A DNA stretch of 64,000 bases from positions 54,074,918 through 54,138,917 of the forward strand of contig NC_134277.1 in NCBI RefSeq assembly GCF_949628215.1. Direction: 5' to 3'. The notes below the pieces were generated by a model that saw nothing but the letters and a program-made list of their open reading frames with translations, did no database searches and was not told the origin of the DNA. The position numbers were made by a program, and so were the translations under genes. Numbering within the stretch: the first letter of the stretch is position 1; every line of letters begins with the position of its first letter. Below, piece after piece: positions 23,111 through 36,900 of the stretch. The stretch comes from Phalacrocorax aristotelis (taxonomy: Eukaryota > Chordata > Aves > Suliformes > Phalacrocoracidae).

Positions 23111-24829
23111 ACCTGAAAAGAATAGCCGCAGGTTTACCAGAGACCAAGAGGCTCTAATCTGTGCATTAGCACTGCCCACTAACTTGCACACTGAAGACAC
23201 GTGACACTGTGACTGCACAGTGCCCTCAACGTCAATATATTTGAGAACTGGTTAGAGAACATCCAAGAAGCATAACAGCATAGAAATTAAGGAAGGGAGA
23301 TGTAAAAAAATACCATGAGGAGAAAAAAATCTTAATGAAAAGGCTATAATATCCTAATGCATCTTATTAGGCTGAAAACATGACACATTAAAAATTAAAA
23401 TGAAATTTGAAAATTATAAAGCAAAAAAAATTGCGCCATAAAATAATGCCCAGATACTGCTTTCAAAAGTTATTTCCATTACATTGACTTATTACAAATA
23501 ACCCTTGTGTCTATTTCTACAAATTGCCATGCCAAAACAGGCAATGTGAATGGTTACTTTCAAGCTCACAAAACACAGCAGATCCACTAAACCTAATGCA
23601 TTAACCGTAATTATGGGCTGGCAGAACTGAAGTAATATAGCAGGATTTACCTCAATTTCCCTCAGCTTTGCCCGACAGCACTATACATGTCTATAGGGAA
23701 CCTGGAATACTTCTGCATGGATCAAAGAACTACTACACAAGAAAACCGTGGGAGAGGTGAGCTGACAGGTGACCTACAGACTGCAGCTATTTTTATTGTG
23801 TAACTCCAAAACAGGAGGCAGTGTGAAAACATAGCTTGCAATAATCAGCTCTCCCACCTCTGCTGTATTTTTTCAACATGCAATATTTATTAGTCATCTA
23901 GGAGAACAACATAAATTTCTCACTGATCTAACTGGCACATGCTACATCACAGTAAGTGAGATGATTAACATCAGAGAGGTTTATCGCCAGTATATTCGGA
24001 CAAGCTTAGGCAGATCCTAAGAAATACAGTGTATAAAATTAAAAATCCTCTTTTAACTGATCTCATCAAGACAAAAATCTTCCATCTTCATATACCCCAT
24101 TATGAAGTTCTCAATGTTTCATTTTATAGATCATCCAAAAATCCTATCAGAATAATACTGGTCTGAGCACATACTTAGACAAATGCATATTAAAAGGTTT
24201 ATATCTGTATTTATCAACACAGTTATGTACTGGGAAGCTGCTTTTGGAAATAACCATGATATATTTTAATGCCTCTGCAGTAGGCAACCCCGGGAGGTTT
24301 TGGAGGTAAGTTTTCAAAACAGAGTTAAAATATATTGTTAAATTAATTGATTAGTAACAAGAGATTGTGTATATCTGAGATCAAAAACAGATTCCAGCTT
24401 CAGTCACTTAAATTCCTCAAATTTTGTGTATTTGTCAATCAGAGCACATCAGCACCCTCATGAAAGCAGCTTCTGTAAACAAAGACACAGAATACCTCAG
24501 TCATGTTATTTTGCCTCTTGAAAAGCATGACTTAATGCATACATGTAATTGAGTTCAAATTCAAAGTTACTTGTAGATCAAAATGTATTTTTGAGTCTTG
24601 AAAACTGAAAGTTCAAAGAAAATCAGATACAGTGACATAAGCTCCAAAGACAGCTAAAAATCCCCAACTTTCCTGGAATAACTATTCATGCAGCTAGAAG
24701 GAAAAAAAAAATTAAAGGGAGGGATACTATTTGAGCATGACGGCAGAAGCGTAGAGAAAGGATCATTTTCTGTAGTCATAATTTGTTCACACTAAGCATG
24801 ATGGTGTGAAGTTTAAAGACGTTCAGGTT
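23111..24829. other. Non-coding spacer; nothing recognised
   Basis: This is 1.7 kb of AT-rich sequence with no long open frames and no recognisable repeat. The first few hundred bases might still be LINE-derived tail too diverged to assign. Confidence 0.5.
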
Positions 24830-25012
24830 AAACAATTAGGCAGTGAAAGAAACTACCCAGGGAGGTGGCTGAGTCAAGGATATGAGAGGTTTGCAAATAC
24901 AGGGTAGATTAAATCCTAGTGGGGATTAGTGAAGAGGAAGATACACAGGCTACGAACTGAATGACCTAAAGGATCTTCTCCAATCCTATCATTTATGCTA
25001 TGATTCATCCTA
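24830..25012 (+). mobile_element. CR1-type LINE 3' end, plus orientation, diverged
   Basis: The stretch follows the CR1 3'UTR pattern in order: CCAGGGAGGTGGCTGAGTCA (like the GGGAGGTGGTGGAGTC block), CTAGTGGGGATTAG, then TGACCTAAAGGATCTTCTCC in place of GATGATCTTAAAGGTCTTTTCC, and finally CTATGATTC close to the terminal octamer repeat. Divergence is substantial, so it is older than the copy at 7619-9066. No reverse-transcriptase part is attached. Confidence 0.75.
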
Positions 25013-28000
25013 AGGAGAACATTTTGGACTCTTATGAATTACTGGCTGAGTTTCCTGGATACTATTGTGCATTAGTCTACTCTGAAGCATGTATAAAACT
25101 AAGTCAAAGTTGGCTTTGAAGTGTTTGATCTACAATATTCAATGCTTCCCAGTCTCTTTTTCATACAGTGACTCAGAAAAAGGGCTGTTATAACAAGACA
25201 ACAAAAGTTATTTTGAGTTCAGATTAAGTTAGAGAAGGGAGGCACCCCTTTCTCCAGCTATTCCCACCTAAAAGAGGAAAAAACCACCCCATCTCATCGC
25301 CTGATGGTTAACGTTGCTATTTCTAGACCTGACATAAACCAGCTTTAGTCCACTACAGCTTTAAAGTAACTGTTTTTCATAAAATTTTGGATCCAAACCT
25401 AAATGTTCTGAATGACCAAAGTTAATAGATCTGTGTGCTTTTTTTTGTTAACAAAAGATTACAGATTTTTCCCAGCACCTTCAGGTCACATTTCTGAAAA
25501 TCAAAGATAATTTCTTTTTAAGAACTCCCATCTATTCACTGCTAGTAATTTTCTTTATCATAAACTGCTTGAGGAAATATATAGACCTTCCTTTTTATTA
25601 GTATTTCATCTTTATTCCGTGAACACAGTCCAAAGGAGTTTTCAGAAAGTTTAAGAAAGTAACAATATCTTGCTTATCCCAAGCAAACTGACACAGGTCA
25701 GTTGGAGTGCAAAAGACTTTAGTGTAAAATCATCGGCTCTAATGCAGTGCAGATGATTGCTGTGATGGACAAGCTACAAACCTTCCTACACTGCTTTAAC
25801 GGGAGAAACTGGACTTGATCATCGTTCTGTATCACTTTTTATGGAATAATAAACTGAGAGTGAGCTTTACCATTGCCTCCCAAGTCACCAGTGAGTCAAC
25901 AATCACTGCATACAAAATATAAAAATTCTCCAAGTTTTGTGTCTGGAAGGGGAGTGATGGTGGCTGAATGAGTGGGAAGCACAGACTGACTTGTTCATTA
26001 AAGAATTGTGTAAATCAAATAAATTTGCTTTTTGTTTAGGAAGTAGTGTGACTGAGAGAAAAGACTTCATTCAGTGAACACTTCTTTGTCCTATGGGAGC
26101 ATATACATCACAGGACGGACAATGTGAAACAGCAGTTTCCATGACTTTTAAATAAGCCCCCTACTAACTGCAACTAACATGACATGTCCAACCTACATGA
26201 AGCTATTGGTAGTTAAGTTTCCAAATGGCCACAGAATAGTAGAGGATAGAAGGGGCAGCTTTTACCTTGGGGACAGCAAGGTCTATTCCCACAAAACTTA
26301 AAAAACCTCGCTAAAACCTTCTTTTGTCATTCAGACTTAACAGTGATATGTAATAGCAGTGTAACACAATGGAGATAATGATGTAACAACGACAAAGGCA
26401 ACACTTAACATGTGTCCACATATTTTTTTTTAATTGACTTTTAAACACCATACAAAGTTCTTGTGCATTCATGTCCCTGTGTCCTCAATGAGGACTCAAT
26501 TCACATCCTCAATGAAGACTGCAGACATGGGCCTGTTGCAACTCAGGCCAACTCTGAAACGGGATGCATTAGGGAAAGTTAGTGTCCCTTCCAAGGCAAT
26601 TTCTTTGTTTTGTTTGTTTTCCAAAGTACAGCAACTAAATATCCCTATCATTAATTTTATACTTAATAACTTATGCTGCGCTTGTTTGAATAATACTGTT
26701 GTCTTCAACCTTCATTACATTATATGGTGTACACATACACACACGTAGCCAGACACATCACTACTGCAAAATTTTCTGTTGAGTACCCCAACACCTAAAA
26801 AGCATTTGAGCTGCCACCAATGGGTCCAAGGAATGAACAAGTAGACTGAATTACTGCCCATCTGTTATGGATAAAGTAAGGAGGTGTGCACCAGTTCACA
26901 GTTCCTGGGATTATTAAGTACTCAACCTGTAAACAGTGGGGTTCAGACTCCGACATTTATAACGTTTCAGTTTCTATACTTTATTTAGGTCTCTCTTCTG
27001 CTTCATGTTTGGAAAATGACCAAGACATGTGAAATGTTTCTAATATAAAGTTGCCAAATTTGAAGACATGTCAATGAAGTAATTGATCATTACTGTGGCA
27101 AGCCAAAATTTTGAATGAATAATGCCTATTTTCTCCAGATACCTGGCTTATCACAATCACCTATCAAATCTTGGATATTTTTCTAGGAAAGCTTGCAATT
27201 TTTTTGAGAAATGGTTGTTTTGTTTTAGAAATGATCACAGGAAGTAGTCACAAATGACATATTTCAGCTGGAACAGATATCTGTTGCCAGGAAGTAAATC
27301 CCTAAAAAAACAAGTTTGCTTTTCAGTGGCCAAACCTCCCTTCTTTCTAATTAGCTGACAGCCTTTGTTAGGACAGTATATTAATTCAGCGGCTTCTAAG
27401 GCAAATATGCACAATACAAATGTAAAACGTAACTAATTATGGCCACATAAGTGTCAATACTGCAGTTTATTCTTTGTCATGCTTATAGCTTCCCATTCAC
27501 TGCAACCCAAAATCCTATTAAGCTTTTCAGAAATGTTGGCTCTTTAATAATTTGCTGTCAGAGGAAAAGACATATATAGAGATATATATTTGGGCCATGT
27601 ACTTTGCGATTAGACAGATGATAATATATTAAAAACAGAGTCTTTTTTGCATAGATGTATCCTCCTGGGGAGAAGTAATGCCATAGTAATCAGTCTTTTG
27701 CCTTCTTGATTCGGTGTGCTGTTTTGTTGACTTCCCAGACAGACAGGCCAGCCAGCTGACTGTTAACAAATCCTTTATCTTCCCAGACAAGCAATCACCA
27801 TGACAGATAGGCAAAACTCCAGGGGTAGGTTAGCTTTAGGGCAAGATTTTCCACCATTTTCATATGAATGGCAGTGAATCCTACTCCTGGAGACAGCCAC
27901 CCAGTGTCTGCCCACAGGAAGATCTAAGATCCTTCGCCGATATGATATATATATTGCAGTCAACTTCTACTCCTATAGGTTGGCTGCAGCTTGTAATTGA

Positions 28001-28989
28001 CAGCTGATGACTTACAACCTCCCTGTTAGTATAACTTCGAACATTCCGCAACTAACTACATAACTAGCTAATGCTGAGCAAACTTTTCAGCCGAGATGAT
28101 TTTCCTTAGAAAATTGCAAATGCAGGTCAAACAAACCATCGGTCAAATTTCAGCTGAATTTGTCAGATCAATTTGGCTATAAAAAAAAGTAAATTACAGC
28201 ATTTTTGATATTTTTAAAATATTTTGAATTTTCATTTGACATTGAACTATTGCAAAAAAACTTTCTTGAATACATTAAAAAAAAAAGCTAGCAGACACAA
28301 AGTCTAAGCAAAATACTTAATTTGAGGAGAAAAAGAGAAACCTGAACCAATCACTGGAGATTGTTCCAAACTAACAAATTTTCTACATTTTTTTGCTTCA
28401 AGTCAGAGACTTAAAAACCCCCCCAGTTATTCACAGAGCTCTACTCTTGTTAGTGTGTACCTCTATCTTAAGCCAAAATACTGCAGTTATCCTTTTAATA
28501 TGCATGACATAATTGTCAGAATGAAGCTTTCAACAAATTTAGCTACAATACATGCATACAAATTATAGGTGGCTTTATCCAACACCAGCTTCAGTAAATA
28601 GAATAAAAAGTATATTAGATTTCTAGGGAACCTCCCCCCTACTTTTTGTGAATAATGGGTCTGATATAAACTTGCATATAGGGCCCATGCTGTGCTTCTT
28701 ATGCAAGTTTAACTTTGTATGGCCACAAACCAACTTAGTACCTTCATACATAAACATCAGTTTCTCCAGTAGATATTTCCAACATTTTCTTTATAGCCTA
28801 CGGTACACATAAGCCCATGGATCCTCAGCACCAGAAAGATACAACAAAATAGAAGACATTCCAAAAGAAACAGCGTAAATAATGTGTGATTTTGTGGAAA
28901 ACACGAGAGGGGAGAAAGAGGGAAATAGAATAGCCAAAGGCAAAGCAACATCAGGAATTTAGTGCAATGAAGAGATATAAAAGAGGATC
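25013..28989. other. AT-rich non-coding stretch; nothing recognised
   Basis: This is 4 kb without a supported exon. The largest open frame (26434-26748 plus, 104 codons) ends in a CA-repeat tail and has a counterpart on the other strand, and it shows no domain. A perfect short inverted repeat GTCCTCA-A-TGAGGAC lies at 26481-26495, with a related CATCCTCAATGAAGAC at about 26504-26519. Around 26229-26260 a CACAGAATAG...AGAAGGGG string faintly resembles a CR1 tail but is too weak to call. Confidence 0.5.
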
Positions 28990-29192
28990 AAGAAGATGAA
29001 GTCAAGGAAAGGAATATTCAAGGCTGCTTTAATGCCATGGATTCTCCCAAGGGAAGCGGTGGAAACCACATGGCTTATGACATTTGCAAATTAGTACCAC
29101 AATGAAGACAACAATCTGTTGGTGTCAGGGAGATGGTCAAGCTGATATAACAGGAGTTTTCCATTTCTAACTCCTATTATCATACAACAGAT
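28990..29192 (+). mobile_element. Old CR1/L3-type LINE 3' end, plus orientation
   Basis: The order of motifs matches the 3'UTR of old sauropsid CR1-type LINEs: ATTCTCCCAAGGGAAGCGG then TGGAAACCACATGGCTTATG, ACATTTGCAAATTAG, and near the end GGAGATGGTCAAGCTGATAT followed by TTTTCCATTTCTAACTCC. The family tail has a GGATGATCTAATAGG...TTTCCATTTCTA pattern at that place. It is heavily diverged and lacks a coding part. Assignment is by eye from memory of such tails. Confidence 0.65.
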
Positions 29193-32100
29193 CTGAGGTG
29201 CTACAAATTCCTAAGTGCTTTGTAATATTCACAGAAACATCAGCTTTTGCTTACCATCAAGTATTCAGCAACTGAATACTCTTCAATGTGTTGCTCCTTT
29301 TAACAATGGAACTTTACAGTGCAAATGATAAAATCATATTCAAGATTTCCACAGATTCTTCTGGAAATAACATACAACAGGATTTTACCATTTGATGTCA
29401 TTTTTCCTTTGGAGTCTTGTGGGGAAAAGACATTGGTAGAGAGGCAGGTTTGAGGAAAAATGTGGTTTTTTTAAAAAAAAAAAAACAAACCCAAAGGAAA
29501 AAGAATACTTATGTAATACTTTCCCATCTTGAATCTCACACATTCCTTTTAAGCTACAGTATATGAGAAAAATGCTCACAGGGTTTTTTTTCCAAATGCA
29601 ATCTTTTGATAAGTCTCAGTGTCGCCTTAAAAGCAAAAGAACAAAATAAAAAGAGCCTGTATTAAAGTAACAGATGAAATTTCTTCTAAATGGACAGATA
29701 GCTGCTTTCTATTGCTCACCAAAGAGCTGTACCTGGTTCATTTTTTTTGTTTTGGTTGGGCTATTTTTTTTTATATTTTTTAAAAATTTATTAACCATAT
29801 CTTTGCAAATGCGAAGTATGTTTTTGGGGGGATAAAGGAGCAATGTAATAGCAATTAATATTTTTTATCTGGTATGTTTTCTAAACTTAGTATCTTTCTA
29901 TACCGAAGATCTGTAATGTAATGCTCCTTATTTCCACAGTTTCTCCACTGACATCAGTCTTGTCTCATATAGATGGAAGTAGAGTTACCCCCTGCTACAC
30001 CTCTAGATATTTCCAGGCATATCTTGACCTTAGTAGCTGTAATGGCAATTTTAGTACTTAAAACAAAAATTGTAAAGCTACTTAGATTTAATGATCCAGT
30101 TAAGAATTCCTTAAGGTCCAAATCTGTGCATTTCTGAATGACGACTAGAAAGATCTGGGCTCTCCAACCTCACACCAAAATAGCAGAACCAGAGGGAGAG
30201 CAGCACTTTGCAGGACCGAGCCTTTTAGCACCTCCAGAAAAGAGTAGGGGAAGGCAACATGCCTGCATCAGTTTTAAATGTATTATGGATTTTCTCATGG
30301 GCTCAGGAAGCAATAAAAACTAAGTATAGTCAGACTGCAGGGGAGCAATATAGCTTTCATCATTCTCTGATTCTATGATTTTTTGTGACTTTAGGAAAAC
30401 ATACTCAACTTTTATGGACAGGCAACTCGGTATTACAAATTTTCAGGAGGTGTCACTGCTCTGGAATTCCCACAACAAATGCGGGTTATGTTCAAATTAC
30501 TGTTTTCTACAAGGACACTGCTCAAAATAAATTTGTCATGTAAACGAGCTGGTTTAATTATAGTGCAACACAACTGACTGTCCTAGATCATACACTTCTT
30601 ACTGAACTGGACATTAACAATGGGAGGAAGAACAAATTATTTCATTCTGGTGTTAGGATCATTTCCTCATTGACTAATAAGCTAAGCGCCTGAACAAAGC
30701 AAAGAAAGCAGAGACAGACATGCTAAATAAAAAAAATAATAAAAAAAGGAAAAATCTAATAAAGTAAACAACTTCTAGAAAAAAGTGAGAAGGAGATCCT
30801 TTGTTGTGTGATGTTTCAATTTATCAATCACTTTACAGTTCTTTCCAAGTTTGGAAGAAGTTTAAATACCATCAGCAGGTTAGCACATTTAGCAACAAAA
30901 TGCCAAATCCCAACACAGTTTAAGGGTATGCCTCAAATAGATTAAAAAAAAAGATCTTTGATTTAAGGTCAGGTACTGTGAACACTTGCTGTGGTTTATG
31001 CCTAAGTAACTCCACTGAACTTAAGGAGCCCTACAGGAATTCTCAATCATGTAAACGCTTGCAGAAGTAGAGCCTAATATTCATACTGTATGTTTTTTAA
31101 ACTGCTGATTTTCTCTTTCTATTCTAATTTGAGTAGCATAATTTTATCAATTAATGCAAGCAAATAATCTCTCGAAGTATGAAAGTCAGGTTTCCCAGGC
31201 TTCGCAGTTGTTTATATACAGTGGAGAAAGAGCTGTCTTTGGAGCTGCTTTGCTTCTACTCTGCCTTTTGTCCCTGAGACAGCCTAAGCACAGTTCAGTC
31301 GTGCTTGAAGGTAACCTACCTGACAGAGGAACCTCACAGGCTCCTTTATACTGTGCTTCAGCTTAATGCTGTTCTTCCATACTTGATGCATGCAAGGTCC
31401 ACAGGCCTGTGCTTGAAGACAGTATCTAGGCCACCATTATCTGTCTTTATTTGAGCAATAACGTATGCCTCCCCAAGAAGGTGGGCATACAGGTTTTCAC
31501 AAGCCCCCCTGAAGTCAGTGAAACAACATAAATCTGCTCCTACTTAAAAGCTTATAGAGCAGAGCTTTAAGACTCAGTTTTACTAGTTCAGGGAGAAGCC
31601 AACTACTTGTGCATGATACTTATTCAGCTCCAATTCCAGTTCAGAAAACTGTCTCCAATCACTTAAGCATATGATTAATTGAGATCAGTGGAACTGAATG
31701 CATCATACACGTGCGATGACATAAGTTGGGTACGTGCACATACTGTCTTAACAAAGAATCTACGTACAGCCTTAAAAGCTGTCCTGAATAATGCCCCAGA
31801 AGTCTCTGATGCTATAACACATTATTTCAACCTATACTCCAGAAGTGGTGATATCAGTGCATTTATGCATTTCAATGTTATTTCAAATTTAACCTTGCTA
31901 GAATATTAATTTTGGAAAAAATCTTTGAAACATGACAGTGGTTTTGTGTATAATTGTTTCCTTTTCTCTTCCTCTCTCCCTCCTTGATTTTGCTAATGAT
32001 CTCAAACTCTAGTGCAAAAGAACCGTGATGAAACAAAATAAAATTTAAAAATTCATGTTCTGAATGAAATATAAATTGCTAATGAACAATACTCATTCAG

Positions 32101-33843
32101 CAACAAAGATAAATGAATTTTTTAAAAAAACTTTTGTATTTTGTTGTGCACATGACTTGCAAGTAATGTCGGTACGGGTTTTTTGTGGGAGGTTTTAAGT
32201 CTAAAAATAACCTGGTGACATCACCCAAGGAAATACCTAATCATATATTACATTTAACTCAATACAATTTTATTTAAAACTTTCTTAGGAAACATGCTTT
32301 GCTGTCTCCAAAGTGTTCTCAGAGGAGTCTCTGCTTTTACACATGGCATTTCTGATCTCTCACTGCAGGAGAGTTTTACATCAGAGTTCATGTAGAGCTC
32401 CAAAAGCTCCACTGGAGCCTCTCAAGGTGATAGTCTGGGCAAAAATGTAAAGAGAGATAGGTTATTGAGAGAGATTCTGTTGCAGCAAAAGTGAAATCTA
32501 AATACAGTAGATGGAGATTTGTCAAAATGTAGACACAGTCCCACTGTGCCTGTCCATTATCTGCTTCTGCTAGGAGCCTGCAGCAGGGTGGATGCTATTG
32601 CTTCTCTCCCAGCGCGTTTGCAGTTTAGAGGTCTTGTTGCTGCAACCAGGGATTTTGTTGGAAGAAAGGCAATATATTATCATATATAAGATGTTTTGAA
32701 AGGAGCTGTGAGTTAAGGTATAGATCATTTTTACTTTTAACCCTTACTTGGAATGGTGTGTAAGAGTGTTTTCCAATCTGTCATCCATGAAGTCACGGTG
32801 TGCAGCCCATGAAACCACATTAAACAGGAAAACAAACACCATCGTTACAGTATTTTCAGCTAAAAGTGCAAAGATATGATCATCTGCAGGAAATGGGCCA
32901 GCAGAAATACATGATTGTGAAAGTGTGAAAACCACTCATTCGATGGTGTGTGAAGATGAAAAGTAGAGGATCAAACTGTAGTTTTACCAGAATTACTTTA
33001 AACTACAGATGATGAACAAGAAAAGAGTAAAGTATATGAACAACAAAAGCAATGTGTAATGAAGTTTCAAATACACTATTTAAAGTAGCACCTCCCTTTT
33101 CTCATGCCTTTTGGAAGGCAGTAAAACAGAAGTACTTTTGAAATAGGTCCAGGTATCAGCATCTCATTTAATAGGTTGCAGTAAAGACTACCAAGTAGCT
33201 CAAGACAGACAGTTCCTTTAAGTATGGTGGAGTAGTCTCCTGGCTCACACTTAACATGGCCAGTTCTCCTCCACCCACACAGAAAAATTCAAGTTGTGCT
33301 GTCAGAAATACTATTTGCATGAAGGATTCCATATGCGTTACCAGACTGAGTCCCTGTACAGTAGCTTGGAAAAGAATAGCTAGTCATTCTAACAAGTTAC
33401 AGATTTAAAAAAGAATGAACCATTCTCATATCTATCACACATCATGCATGGGATGACAATTTAAATGACTTCAAGTTTGTAAAACTAAATGAATCATATC
33501 AAGATACCTATCTTCAGAGATGCTGCAACACCACTTCCCGTTCAAGCCAAGACTGTTTTGAATGACTTCCTAGAAATGCTTCTAATACTTCTTTATCTTC
33601 CAAATTCCATGATTGAAATGTTCTCTTCCTTTATTCTGTCTCTTAAATCTGATCTAGAAATCCCTTTATCTGGCATATGATGCCACCTTCACATGACAAT
33701 ACCCTTATCTGGCACATTTCAAGAGTCACGTGTTTTCCCAGACTCTTCCAGGAGAAACAGAAATATATAAGGAGGATCATAAAGTCCAAATACAGTTTGA
33801 AATAAATCACTTATCTTTGTGAGATCTCCTTCTGTGTCATTTT
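29193..33843. other. AT-rich non-coding stretch; nothing recognised
   Basis: This is 4.6 kb with only short open frames, the longest near 31679-31909 (76 codons). Homopolymer runs are frequent, including T7-A12 near 29466-29484, a T-rich tract at 29740-29790 and an A-rich tract at 30727-30752. Near 33660-33716 the string CCCTTTATCTGGCATAT is followed about 41 bases later by CCCTTATCTGGCACAT, a diverged local duplication. Confidence 0.5.
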
Positions 33844-33902
33844 GACACACTGAGCTCTGGATTGTACTCGATGAGACACTGAGCTCTACGGTTGGACTCA
33901 AT
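33844..33902 (+). repeat. Diverged ~30-bp tandem duplication overlapping a CR1 tail
   Basis: GACACACTGAGCTCTGGATT at 33844 and GAGACACTGAGCTCTACGGT at 33873 begin two adjacent copies of a 29-30 base unit. Both end in a related (T/G)ACTC(G/A)AT. The second copy merges into a CR1 3' end, so the duplication probably arose in or at the border of the element. Confidence 0.7.
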
Positions 33903-33942
33903 AATCTTAAAGGTCTTTTCCAACCTTAACGATTCTATGGTT
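33888..33942 (+). mobile_element. Short CR1 LINE 3' tail, plus orientation
   Basis: GGTTGGACTCAATAATCTTA followed by AAGGTCTTTTCCAACCTTAA and GATTCTATGG is the well-known end of avian CR1 elements, close to the consensus and ending in the octamer-type tail. Only about 55 bases remain. It is less diverged than the plus-strand tail at 24830-25012. Confidence 0.9.
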
Positions 33943-36900
33943 AGTGCAATCTATCTAAAACTTGGGGTGGATACTTTTGTAAATGTGAATTAATAATTTT
34001 AATTAACTTAATTAGCTGATGGAAATAATACAAGGCTCTACCATATCTTCCTTAAAGGCATGTGCTCGTTTGTCCACAAAGCACATAATCTACTCTCTTC
34101 ATCAATGGGTATTCAAGTAATGACAGGAACTAGCATTGGGCTTCAGGGTGGGAGCAAGAAGTGACCCACAAAGCTCAATGGGATTATGGTTCAAATGAAG
34201 TAATGAGTCAACAGCAGCCTGTTACTGATTGACTCTGCCTCACCAGTAGGTGTTACTTCAGCCATTAATGCAGATTGCTGTATGGCTGCAGGGATATGCA
34301 TGCCTGCCAAGGTACATAAAAAATATCCAAACCAAACTAAAATCTGCCAGATTCTGAAAATATCATGTAACACCCTGCTCTGTATCTGCAACAGCATCCA
34401 ATGTAATGTTTGGGCGAGCTGACCACAACCACACCCATCCCTATGTCTGCAATACAGCCTGAAGGTTTTTCATTGACCGCCATTCCACTTAATCAGTCAA
34501 AGCGATGCTTGGCTATTTGATTGCTGTGATTTAACACAGTAATAACAATAATCCAGACTATGCTTAAACCACTCACAGTACTTCCAAAACTGTTTATTAG
34601 CATTGGCTTCTGCTTTACTAGCTATTTTCAACACCCTTAATACTGAAGTTCCTCCTCTGGCACCTTTGAGAAGGCCAAGACTATATGAAAAAGGCGGCCT
34701 TATTTTTTGTTTGACTGAGTATTTGATAACTGCACTTAACTTCACAGTTTATTTATTTAACCTCAGCTCAAGGTAAAGCCATCTAAAATGCCCTGTGCAT
34801 TGTAACTTTAGGTCCAAGACAGAACTGCATGTGGAACACAGTCTCTTTCATCTCTCTTTAAATGCGATTCAATAGCTCCTCTTCAACCCATGAGTCAACT
34901 TCAAGGCCATAGTTTAATAATCTCATCCTTTTATTGCAATCACAGTCTGAAAATTGAAGTCTCCACGCTCAATATCTCTGAACAGAGTATCAAGACATAC
35001 CAGATCAAGGATTTCTTTCGTGCTTTCACTAAATCTTATCTTTGAGCTAGTACTTTCCAACTGGTAACCGAGCCCATTTCTGAAGACCCTGAGAAGGGTA
35101 AGCTCATCACTGCCAGTCTATTCTATCATATTCTTTCAACACAAATAACTCTTTCCATGGACTGGAATGACTTCTTTCTTAATATGAATGTAATCCTTCC
35201 TAACATTAGAATTCACAGGAAGTGAATGCATAATTTAAGACTTACACCCCAACAGAAGACAACATTTTACCTAGCAGTCATTAAGATTGGACAAAGAAAA
35301 GGGCATTTCCCCTTAAAAGTAAGTTTTGTTCAACCGGCAAGGCACAAGACCAATACACAACATAACAAAACGACCTGTCTATTGAACATAAAATATCTCA
35401 CATTTGTTTTCTGAAAAGCATTATCTGACTGTTTAATGTACACACTAATATTTTTAACAATGTTTCTATAAAACTTACACAACTTTTTTCTGCCTACACA
35501 AATACAGTATGCAAAAGGCAGAAGTGTGTGTCCTTTCATCAATACACAATATGAAAGAAAGTCTAGGAGACTTTTTAGCTGTAAATCCAATGCTTATAAA
35601 AGCAGTGCAATTGAAAGCAGGTGGGATACAGTACAAGGGTTTCTCATTGTTCTAAGCCTACAGTTCGGTCCACTCAAATAATAAAAACCTCTTCTCAAAG
35701 ATAGGCCACTCAATTGTGCCAAATAATGTGTGGTCCAACTTGGACTAAACTAAGATTGCTAAGCTAATTTGCCTAGTGAACTGTGCTGTACTTGTATGAT
35801 TTCTACATTACAAACAGATATTATCTATAAGAAAAAAGAAATTAAAACTTTCTAAAGTCAGCACTGTTTCCAATTTCTTATATTACTGGTGAAATCTTAA
35901 AGGATAATATACTTGAGATTAAAACTTAAAAAGAACATTATTACCATGATGTAAATATACCCACATGATCGTATATAATTAGGTAATCGCATACATATGT
36001 ATATTCACTCTGCCAAATTCTGCAGCATCGCTATTATTTATATTTGATCTGATCACTGGAAGACACTCCTTAGACCATTTTCTTTAAACTGTAAACAGTA
36101 GATAGCATCATCCTTTACACTCATTAAAGATTAACAAGTTGCTAACAAAACTTTTACCACATTCATTTTTTGCTAACTTAGAAGTAAGAACAAGATAAAA
36201 GGGTAACTTGCATCTCATTATGTCGAACTGTGACAGTGAGAAAGAAAAACAAAGAAGATAAAGCAATGGTTTACACAGTAAATCTGCTGATAGCTAAACT
36301 TTTTGAGATAAAAAAAGGTTATAAATCAACTTGAAATAGTTGGAAGTATTAAAAAGATCAGGTAACTTTCTGGTATCTTTCATTCTTCCCACCTCACATT
36401 ATCTATTTTCATAATAATCTTTTAAATTTGGCTCATGGCTGGTATCAAACACTAAAATGAGGAGTGACAGTAAGAACAGCTCTTTTCTCTGAAACCTGAC
36501 TTGCCAAGGAGTGCAACTGCCACCCAAATTTGCAAAAAGCAGTTCTTCTGACGTCTGTATATAACTTTGAAGTGCCAAGAGGCCAGAATAATGGCATCAG
36601 AGTTTTTAAAGTCTTATTGTCAGTACTTGTATTGGACAAATATATATACTCTGAACCGTGCAAAGTCTGTGATTGCAACTCAGTTCTGGAAGTGGAATGC
36701 TTGCTTTGTGGAAAATGTTGGTGCTTGCTGTAGGCTTTCATTCTCAGCTATATCAAAACATGGAAATATAACAAAGAATGAAACTTTTCACTGAGTTTCA
36801 GATTGGCAGTGTCACCATAAAACAAGTTGTGGTTATGAAGAACAACAGAAATGACAGTCTCATTTCCTATCCCCATTCCTATTCCTGATTTTTGTCAAAT

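Noticed and set aside
26229..26262. CACAGAATAG...AGAAGGGG string like an antisense CR1 tail
   Set aside because: The match is short and the continuation does not follow the family.
30350..30380. ATTCTCTGATTCTATGATTT string resembling a CR1 terminal repeat
   Set aside because: Only about 20 bases match and nothing upstream follows the CR1 3'UTR, so it may be chance.
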